Positions 5,072 through 6,509 of a stretch of DNA of 6,509 nucleotides are shown piece by piece. Below the pieces are notes generated by a model. It was not told the origin of the DNA, searched no databases, and worked only from the letters and a program-made list of their open reading frames with translations. Position 1 is the stretch's first letter, and the number at the start of each line of letters is the position of its first letter. The translations under genes and the position numbers were made by a program. Origin of the DNA: an uncultured Chromatiaceae bacterium (lineage in GTDB: Bacteria > Pseudomonadota > Gammaproteobacteria > Enterobacterales > Alteromonadaceae). The DNA lies in the NCBI GenBank assembly GCA_946481195.1, contig CAMLNG010000220.1, positions 1 through 6,509 on the forward strand, given 5' to 3'.

Positions 5072-6259
5072 TCACCCCCGCCGTTCTTCGCCGCTGTAGA
5101 GCCGGTAACCGTTGCGGCCTTGTTGTTTCACCTGATACATGGCGCTGTCGGCTTTTTCCAGCAGTTCGGCCAGTTCCTGACCGTGGCGTGGGTGCAGGCT
5201 GACGCCGATGCTGGCGCCGAGCTCATAACTGTGGCCATCAATCTCCACCGGTTGTTGCATCTGCTTCAGCAGCTTCTCAGCGATCTCCAGCACATGCTGT
5301 TCCTGTTCGATTTGGGTGGCGATCACGACAAATTCGTCGCCGCCGATGCGGGCGCAAATGTCGGTGCTGCGTAAACAGGCTTTGAGCCGGCGCGCCACTT
5401 CCTGCAGCACTAAATCACCGGTTTTGTGGCCCGCGCTGTCGTTAATAGGTTTGAAGTTATCGAGGTCGATATAAAACACCGCTAAGGCCTGATGCGGCCG
5501 GTTCGCCAGCTGCAGCGCCTGACCAAACAACACGTCGACATATCTTTTATTGCTAAGGCCGGTTAAAGGGTCCTGATAAGCCAGCTCCAGCGCTTTGGCT
5601 TCGGATTCGGTCAGGCGGCGGCAAAACAGCACTATGACAGTGCTCAGGATCAGCAGGTATTGCACCATAGCCAATACAGTGCCAAACACAAAACCTTGCT
5701 GGCGCCAGTCCGGCAATAACCACAGATACAAGGGCACTATCAACAGCCAGTGCAGTGCCAGCAGGGCCGCGACGCTGACAATGCCGGATTTCAGCCAGTG
5801 CGGCAGCCGGATGCGGCTGCGGTAGACCGCCAGTGCCAGTAACAACAGCGCCAGCATATTAAAAACTGCGAGGCCTGAATCATAGATAACCCGGGGTAAC
5901 CCAAGATGGCCATAAGCGAAGATCCAGCCAAGCAATAAAGCGACAGCGCTGTAAAGCCAGCGGTCAGTGATCATCCCACCGCCCGGCAGCAACACCGCAC
6001 CAAAAAACCGGAAAGCGCCGAGTAATAACAACAACTTTTCCAGCGCGATAAACACGCCATACCAGAGCAAACCAGAGGCGGCGTCGGTTTCGGTTGGCAG
6101 CAATAACATGGCAAGGCGGGCACAGCAGGCGGCGAGCGCGGCGAAGGCCCAACAGGTGATGCCGGGGTTGGTGCGCGGCACCAGCCGGGCGCATAAAAAC
6201 AGCAGAAACAACATGAAATACACGGTGCTGCCGACTGCATGCATGATTGGATACAGCAT
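5072..6259 (-). CDS. Membrane diguanylate cyclase (GGDEF protein)
   Basis: The 395-residue product has about seven hydrophobic helices (roughly 7-27, 34-54, 63-91, 101-118, 128-146, 157-182, 189-213), then a linker and a C-terminal GGDEF domain (about 225-390). The domain opens with QDPLTGLSNKRY, has the metal-binding FYIDLDNFKPIND segment (D265), and carries an intact active site RIGGDEF (GGDEF at 306-310). It should make c-di-GMP from two GTP at the cytoplasmic face. RSTD (297-300) lies exactly five residues before GGDEF, the product-inhibition I-site, so feedback control is likely. No EAL or HD-GYP domain follows, and no PAS, GAF or receiver domain is visible; the membrane part is the presumed sensor, but I do not recognise its named family. 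The start is supported by AGGGG (6266-6270) 6 nt before the ATG. It is separated from the AraC gene by the REP pair and is probably transcribed alone. Confidence 0.93.
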   Translation of the reverse strand: MLYPIMHAVGSTVYFMLFLLFLCARLVPRTNPGITCWAFAALAACCARLAMLLLPTETDAASGLLWYGVFIALEKLLLLLGAFRFFGAVLLPGGGMITDRWLYSAVALLLGWIFAYGHLGLPRVIYDSGLAVFNMLALLLLALAVYRSRIRLPHWLKSGIVSVAALLALHWLLIVPLYLWLLPDWRQQGFVFGTVLAMVQYLLILSTVIVLFCRRLTESEAKALELAYQDPLTGLSNKRYVDVLFGQALQLANRPHQALAVFYIDLDNFKPINDSAGHKTGDLVLQEVARRLKACLRSTDICARIGGDEFVVIATQIEQEQHVLEIAEKLLKQMQQPVEIDGHSYELGASIGVSLHPRHGQELAELLEKADSAMYQVKQQGRNGYRLYSGEERRG

Positions 6260-6385
6260 AAATCGCCCCTGCCTTCTTCAAATGAGACCGGATAAAACGC
6301 GATTTGATAACACAGCTGGTGGAATCAGATTTGGCTTTTCACTGGCTGCAGGGTCAAAGCAGCCGGTAGCGGAAAAGCGTTACAC

Positions 6386-6415
6386 AGCATGATTGGGGAC
6401 AGCGAAACTTGTCAA
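6386..6415 (-). promoter_or_regulatory. Possible promoter for the diguanylate cyclase gene
   Basis: On the minus strand a perfect TTGACA -35 box (6410-6415) is followed after 18 bp by CATGCT (6386-6391), a poor -10 matching 3 of 6 positions. Transcription would start near 6378 and leave a leader of about 120 nt. The strong -35 with a weak -10 suggests dependence on an activator, which is inference. The leader (6260-6378) shows no gene or recognised riboswitch. Confidence 0.35.
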
Positions 6416-6431
6416 GCGGACTTGTGTCGGC

Positions 6432-6465
6432 TACAGCGCATCATGAAAAAACGCAATGCGCTGTA
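6432..6465. repeat. Perfect 10-bp inverted repeat with 14-nt loop
   Basis: TACAGCGCAT (6432-6441) and ATGCGCTGTA (6456-6465) are exact reverse complements around a 14-nt centre that contains an A6 run. It lies between the terminator at 6471-6490 and the candidate cyclase promoter. It could be a regulator-binding site upstream of the -35 or a transcript hairpin. It does not end in a T-run on either strand, so it is not a typical terminator. Confidence 0.55.
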
Positions 6466-6470
6466 CCACG

Positions 6471-6490
6471 AAAAAAAGGCGCTGAGCGCC
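6471..6490 (-). terminator. Intrinsic terminator reading leftward
   Basis: On the minus strand GGCGC-TCA-GCGCC (6478-6490) forms a compact GC-only stem and is followed directly by seven Ts (6471-6477). This is the classic rho-independent terminator layout. It would end transcription coming from a gene to the right of the window and insulate the cyclase gene. Confidence 0.8.
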
Positions 6491-6492
6491 GA

Positions 6493-6509
6493 TTAGGCCT
6501 GCCGGCGTT
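6493..6509 (-). CDS. Probable 3' end of a gene beyond the right edge
   Basis: On the minus strand the last bases read CGC CGG CAG GCC TAA, giving a C-terminus R-R-Q-A with its stop at 6493-6495. The stop lies two bases before the terminator hairpin, the spacing expected for a gene end. Only four codons are visible, so the call rests on the terminator and nothing can be said about function. Confidence 0.4.

Noticed and set aside
5967..6392. Plus-strand open frame of 141 codons opposite the start of the cyclase gene
   Set aside because: It lies antisense to a clearly coding GGDEF protein gene, and its translation is low-complexity with no domain. The other long frames opposite or within the annotated genes were rejected for the same reason.
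1..6509. CRISPR array, tRNA, rRNA, insertion sequence or recognisable riboswitch
   Set aside because: I saw no regularly spaced direct repeats, no cloverleaf or rRNA-like stretch, and no transposase or integrase. The only clear repeats are the REP pair at 4959-5034 and the inverted repeat at 6432-6465.

Overview
The window looks like the chromosome of a gammaproteobacterium. The proteins are glutamine-rich, most genes are about 60-70% GC in the lines I counted by hand, and the gene families are typical of Alteromonadales/Rheinheimera-like bacteria. The genus is an inference from style, not a match.

Layout, left to right. (1) Positions 1-942 are AT-richer (about 40-45% GC where counted) and have an accessory-region feel. 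On the minus strand lie an unrecognised 145-aa gene (407-844), a 64-aa excisionase/AlpA-type helix-turn-helix protein (82-276), and the first 37 codons of a further gene (1-113). That last gene starts inside the HTH gene in another frame and runs off the left edge. A weak promoter overlapped by a 19-bp imperfect palindrome sits before the HTH gene. (2) From 943 the composition becomes GC-rich. A GFA/CENP-V-type zinc protein (minus) diverges from an exported TPR-repeat protein (plus, 1552-2547). (3) A minus-strand cluster at 2577-4878 holds an AraC-family regulator, an AhpD-like carboxymuconolactone decarboxylase family protein and an exported two-domain thioredoxin-like protein. The gaps are 40 and 15 bp, so this looks like a small redox-related operon carrying its own regulator. 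(4) The 4879-5071 intergenic region holds a pair of inverted REP-type palindromes, each headed by GTAG (a REPIN/BIME-like unit). (5) A seven-helix membrane diguanylate cyclase (minus, 5072-6259) follows, with a possible promoter upstream. (6) The right edge has a perfect 10-bp inverted repeat, a strong minus-strand intrinsic terminator, and a stop codon that probably ends a gene lying beyond the window.

How they might work together: the AraC protein probably controls the two redox genes beside it, and the cyclase makes c-di-GMP under feedback control. The TPR, GFA and HTH proteins have no evident shared pathway. I did not find a clearly new multi-gene defence or mobile system. The best candidates for follow-up are the overlapping HTH/left-edge gene pair with the 145-aa orphan, the AraC-AhpD-thioredoxin operon, and the REPIN.
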